Below, piece after piece: positions 5,613 through 7,363 of a stretch of 7,363 nucleotides of DNA. This stretch comes from Clostridia bacterium (GTDB taxonomy: Bacteria > Bacillota_A > Clostridia > Oscillospirales > CAG-272). Made by a program: the position numbers and the translations under genes. Where the stretch lies: the NCBI GenBank assembly GCA_017467225.1, contig JAFTSR010000244.1:1-7363 (forward strand), in the 5' to 3' direction. The stretch's first letter is position 1. Every line of letters begins with the position of its first letter. The notes under the pieces are model-generated. The model saw only the letters and a list, made by a program, of their open reading frames with translations. It did not search any database and was not told the origin of the DNA.

Positions 5613-6257
5613 ATGCACGCTCCCATTATTGCCATCTACGGTGACAGCATTTCCCTGGATTCCTATCCCGGCGGAGGATGGCCCTCCCGTCTTGCTGCCG
5701 CAATCGAGCCCCATGCTCTTTACAATCACGCCATCGGCGCGAGCGGTTTGTCAACGTCCACGCCCAACAGCACCATAACCCTTTTGGATCAGCCGCAATG
5801 GCAGCACCCGGACGCCGAGATCGCCATCATGTGGCACGGCACCAACGAGTGGTATTGGGGTGCACCGCTGGGCACGGTCGGCACGACAGACGAGAGCACC
5901 TATGCCGGCGCCATTGCATCCGCTGCTGATAAGCTGCGTCGGATCAATCCGCAGGTCAAGCTGATCTTTATGACTCCCATCCTTCGCTGCCAGCTGCCCC
6001 ACGACATTACCGACGTTCCGATTGGCGAGGCATGGGACACGCCCAACCGCATCGGCGCCACGCTGCGCGACTATACGAACATTCTGTGGGAGCAAAGCCA
6101 AAGACTGTGCTTTCCCTTGATCGATCTGCGCACCCTGACCGGCTTTTCGCCCATCAATAAGCACCTGTATTACCGTGACGTTGCGCATCCATCCGACCTT
6201 GGCTTCGATCGGATCGCCGACTTGATCGTCCGCCATCTGCGACTTTGGTATCTGTAA
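5613..6257 (+). CDS. SGNH/GDSL-type hydrolase (esterase or deacylase)
   Basis: A 214-residue protein with all blocks of the SGNH hydrolase fold. Block I is IAIYGDSIS (6-14) with nucleophile Ser12; block II contains Gly42 in NHAIGASG; block III is MWHGTNEW (73-80) with Asn78; block V is RDVAHPSDLG (188-197) with Asp189 and His192 completing the triad. There is no signal peptide, so it should act in the cytoplasm. Such enzymes cleave acyl esters, often acetyl groups on sugars. Length is typical for a single-domain member. The ATG at 5613 has GGAGGA at 5601-5606 and a strong promoter. It is transcribed divergently from the ThuA/oxidoreductase operon, which suggests shared control and possibly a shared carbohydrate substrate, though this is inference from position only. 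Confidence 0.9.
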   Translation: MHAPIIAIYGDSISLDSYPGGGWPSRLAAAIEPHALYNHAIGASGLSTSTPNSTITLLDQPQWQHPDAEIAIMWHGTNEWYWGAPLGTVGTTDESTYAGAIASAADKLRRINPQVKLIFMTPILRCQLPHDITDVPIGEAWDTPNRIGATLRDYTNILWEQSQRLCFPLIDLRTLTGFSPINKHLYYRDVAHPSDLGFDRIADLIVRHLRLWYL

Positions 6258-6283
6258 GTATGTATGATCGCTGCAAAAAAAAA

Positions 6284-6312
6284 GAAACGACAGGCCTATT
6301 TCTGTTGTTCTT
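6284..6312 (+). terminator. Possible weak terminator after the SGNH hydrolase gene
   Basis: ACGACAG (6287-6293) pairs with CTGTTGT (6302-6308) using one G-U pair. The stem can be extended by AAG/CTT with a bulged A. A run of nine A precedes it, and TTCTT is the only U-rich tail. It lies 27 bases past the stop codon. Weak structure, so tentative. Confidence 0.35.
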
Positions 6313-6329
6313 AACGGAGAATTAGGTAG

Positions 6330-6369
6330 CACAAATCGGCAGAGGACTTGTTTTCTCTGCCGATTTGTG
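6330..6369 (+). repeat. Perfect 15-bp inverted repeat over a promoter
   Basis: CACAAATCGGCAGAG (6330-6344) and its exact reverse complement (6355-6369) are separated by 10 bases. The -35 hexamer lies across the loop and the right arm fills most of the spacer, ending one base before the -10. No U-tract on either strand. It could be an operator, an mRNA-independent cruciform, or a remnant of a mobile repeat. Confidence 0.8.
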
Positions 6370-6376
6370 ATATAAT
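6348..6376 (+). promoter_or_regulatory. Promoter of the 37-codon ORF and the 181-residue gene
   Basis: TTGTTT (6348-6353) and a perfect TATAAT (6371-6376) are separated by 17 bases, with a TG one base ahead of the -10 (extended -10). The start would be near 6383, about 24 bases before the first ATG. Confidence 0.7.
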
Positions 6377-6406
6377 GGGAACGATAAAACTTTTGGAGAG
6401 GTATAT

Positions 6407-6520
6407 ATGTCACTTGATTACAACGAAAAGAATATTACTCTCGCCAAAAATCTTCGTAACCCGGTATCAGAAATAAACTCAAGAGTAACATACATATTTT
6501 CTTTAAGTAGGATTAGATAG
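6407..6520 (+). pseudogene. 37-codon ORF, possible N-terminal remnant of a DUF559-type protein
   Basis: The ATG at 6407 has a strong GGAGAGG (6395-6401) and a good promoter, so it is probably translated. It encodes 37 residues, beginning MSLDYNEKNITLAKNLRN and ending SLSRIR. The head resembles the start of DUF559 (Vsr/endonuclease-like) proteins, which commonly read Y-N-x4-x2-A-x2-LR-x-N-x-T...LWY-x-FL; the residues after LRN can be loosely aligned to that pattern. DUF559 proteins are usually about 115-130 residues, so the catalytic part is absent. Only 2 bases separate its stop from the next ATG, so it may also act as a translated leader for that gene. The family match rests on recognition of a short segment, so the assignment is weak; the open frame and its signals are what is actually seen. 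Confidence 0.45.
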
Positions 6521-6522
6521 TT

Positions 6523-7068
6523 ATGCATATCAAAAACAAAATTGGATTGACAAGTTTCAGAACATCAACAGATTTTAAGTGGTTAGGAAACAGTTATGTA
6601 AATATTCTCACTAACGAATATGGTGTTTGTCTGAATGGTAATAAGTATGGATTGCGATCACTTTCTAATCAGATCAAGCAAATCATACGCAAAGATATAC
6701 CGACGGTACTTTATGATGAATTTCCCGGCGATTTAGAAGAAGGATCCTGGTCAATGACGGTGAAGCTGATTTCCGCGGATGCGTTTTCCTCTCAATATTG
6801 TTCCAACAATATCACCCCCTTGGTAAGTATGAAACCCAATGGCGAGAAAAAATTAGAATGGTATAAGAATAGTTGCTTTGTGATAAGAAAAGAAGGTAAT
6901 CATGGCATTCAGTTGGTTGGAAATATGCAAGGATTAAAATCTTTTTCCAATCACTTGAAAATCATTTCTCGGAATGCAAATCTACACGTATTGTATGAGC
7001 AAACTATGATTCAAAACACACCAATACCATTATTCTCGGTGCATAAAGTTAACTGTCGAGGACGATGA
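6523..7068 (+). CDS. Hypothetical protein with two Imm32-like repeats
   Basis: A 181-residue soluble protein with no signal peptide or membrane segment. It holds an internal duplication: residues 37-66 (LNGNKYGLRSLSN...VLYDE) and 131-160 (LVGNMQGLKSFSN...VLYEQ) align without gaps at an offset of 94, with 14 of 30 identical by hand count. The pattern GN-x2-GL-x-S-x-SN-x9-HV/TVLYDE and the following DLEEGSW (70-76) recall the Imm32 group of small immunity proteins, where GN/GD-x2-GL-x2-L and a terminal HxHxD-type strand recur. This is recognition from memory and not a firm assignment. The second copy lacks the Asp-Glu-Phe and EEGS parts. The start at 6523 follows AGTAGGA about 10 bases upstream, a weak site, so coupling to the 37-codon ORF is likely. 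The gene is AT-rich compared with the left-hand genes, suggesting transfer. Confidence 0.7.
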   Translation: MHIKNKIGLTSFRTSTDFKWLGNSYVNILTNEYGVCLNGNKYGLRSLSNQIKQIIRKDIPTVLYDEFPGDLEEGSWSMTVKLISADAFSSQYCSNNITPLVSMKPNGEKKLEWYKNSCFVIRKEGNHGIQLVGNMQGLKSFSNHLKIISRNANLHVLYEQTMIQNTPIPLFSVHKVNCRGR

Positions 7069-7128
7069 TTTTCTTCATTTGATTACGAAATTCCATAGAA
7101 GCAGATTAGCCGAATTGTTATACTAGAA

Positions 7129-7145
7129 CACGGATTTTATTCGTG
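7129..7145 (+). terminator. Small hairpin after the 181-residue gene, doubtful terminator
   Basis: CACGGAT and ATTCGTG pair over 7 bp (one G-U) around a TTT loop, 60 bases past the stop. There is no clear U-tract, so function is uncertain. Confidence 0.2.
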
Positions 7146-7186
7146 CTTGCAATAATTTACAACCATATTTTGCAATCTGCCAGCGA

Positions 7187-7222
7187 AAAAGTCCCCCTCC
7201 TCGATTTTATTTCGAAGAGGGG
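7187..7222 (-). terminator. Intrinsic terminator facing left
   Basis: Read on the minus strand, CCCCTCTTCGA and TCGAGGAGGGG form an 11-bp stem (one G-U pair) with a 7-base loop, followed by GACTTTTT. This is a good rho-independent terminator for a leftward transcript arriving from beyond 7222. On the plus strand it lacks a U-tract. Confidence 0.65.
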
Positions 7223-7235
7223 CGACGCTATCGAT

Positions 7236-7363
7236 AGGTGTTTTAGTTTAACTTAATGACATTGCTCCGAGAGGGAGGGGGACCGCGTTAGCGGTGGAAG
7301 GAGCCTGCGTGACTTTAGGTTTGTGCTAACTTTATTGTAGCGCACTCTCCCTCAGTCACCTTC
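7236..7363. repeat. Probable intergenic repeat element, edge of a dispersed family
   Basis: No open frame of note. GC-rich blocks alternate with AT-rich ones: GAGGGAG (7271-7277) is complementary to CTCCCTC (7347-7353), GTGACT (7309-7314) to AGTCAC (7354-7359), and ACCGC-GTTA-GCGGT (7282-7295) makes a small hairpin. The CTCCCTCAGTCACCTTC end resembles dispersed intergenic repeats familiar from gut Clostridia. The element seems to be cut by the right edge. Recognition is from memory. Confidence 0.4.

Noticed and set aside
5396..5635. 79-codon minus-strand frame upstream of the ThuA-like gene
   Set aside because: It spans both divergent promoters and the SGNH start region, so it is a chance frame.
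5751..6413. 220-codon minus-strand open frame opposite the SGNH gene
   Set aside because: It overlaps a gene with a complete SGNH motif set and crosses the non-coding palindrome and promoter; no domain was recognised.

Overview
The window (7363 bp) looks like a piece of a low-to-mid-GC Firmicutes chromosome, most likely a gut-type Clostridia/Oscillospiraceae relative. This is an inference from the AGGAGG-type ribosome sites, the TTGACA/TATAAT-type promoters with 17-bp spacers, the lipoprotein with CxxC repeats, and GC-rich intergenic repeat matter at the right edge. No rRNA, tRNA, CRISPR array, transposase or phage gene was seen.

Layout from left to right. (1) 1-482, minus strand: the N-terminal 160 residues of a flavin-reductase-like protein, cut by the window edge. 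(2) 569-2266, minus strand: a 565-residue lipoprotein with five 40-residue CxxC repeats, a trypsin/HtrA-fold serine protease domain and a Tyr-rich C-terminal domain. It has its own promoter (TTGACT-N17-TATACT) and a downstream hairpin. (3) 2448-5399, minus strand: a three-gene operon, ThuA-like protein first, then two tandem Gfo/Idh/MocA oxidoreductases of exactly 365 residues each. I count 290/365 identical residues without gaps, so they are a tandem duplication. A hairpin at 2393-2432 probably ends the operon. (4) 5475-5559: a compact divergent promoter region in which both promoters read TTGACA-N17-TACAAT. Each transcript should begin with a hairpin, and a cre/LacI-type operator-like sequence overlaps the rightward promoter. 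(5) 5613-6257, plus strand: a cytoplasmic SGNH/GDSL hydrolase. (6) 6258-7068, plus strand: an AT-rich patch with a perfect 15-bp inverted repeat laid over a TTGTTT-N17-TATAAT promoter. Next come a 37-codon ORF that looks like the head of a DUF559-type protein and, 2 bp later, a 181-residue protein built from two copies of an Imm32-like motif. (7) 7069-7363: no gene, a minus-strand terminator, and what looks like the edge of an intergenic repeat.

How the genes may work together: ThuA-like proteins and Gfo/Idh dehydrogenases are partners in known sugar-oxidation (3-keto sugar) pathways such as thuAB of Sinorhizobium. The central block with its divergent esterase/deacylase-like SGNH gene may therefore be a small carbohydrate- or glycoside-modifying module. 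No transporter, glycosidase or regulator lies in the window, so the substrate cannot be named. The right-hand AT-rich patch differs sharply in composition and looks acquired.
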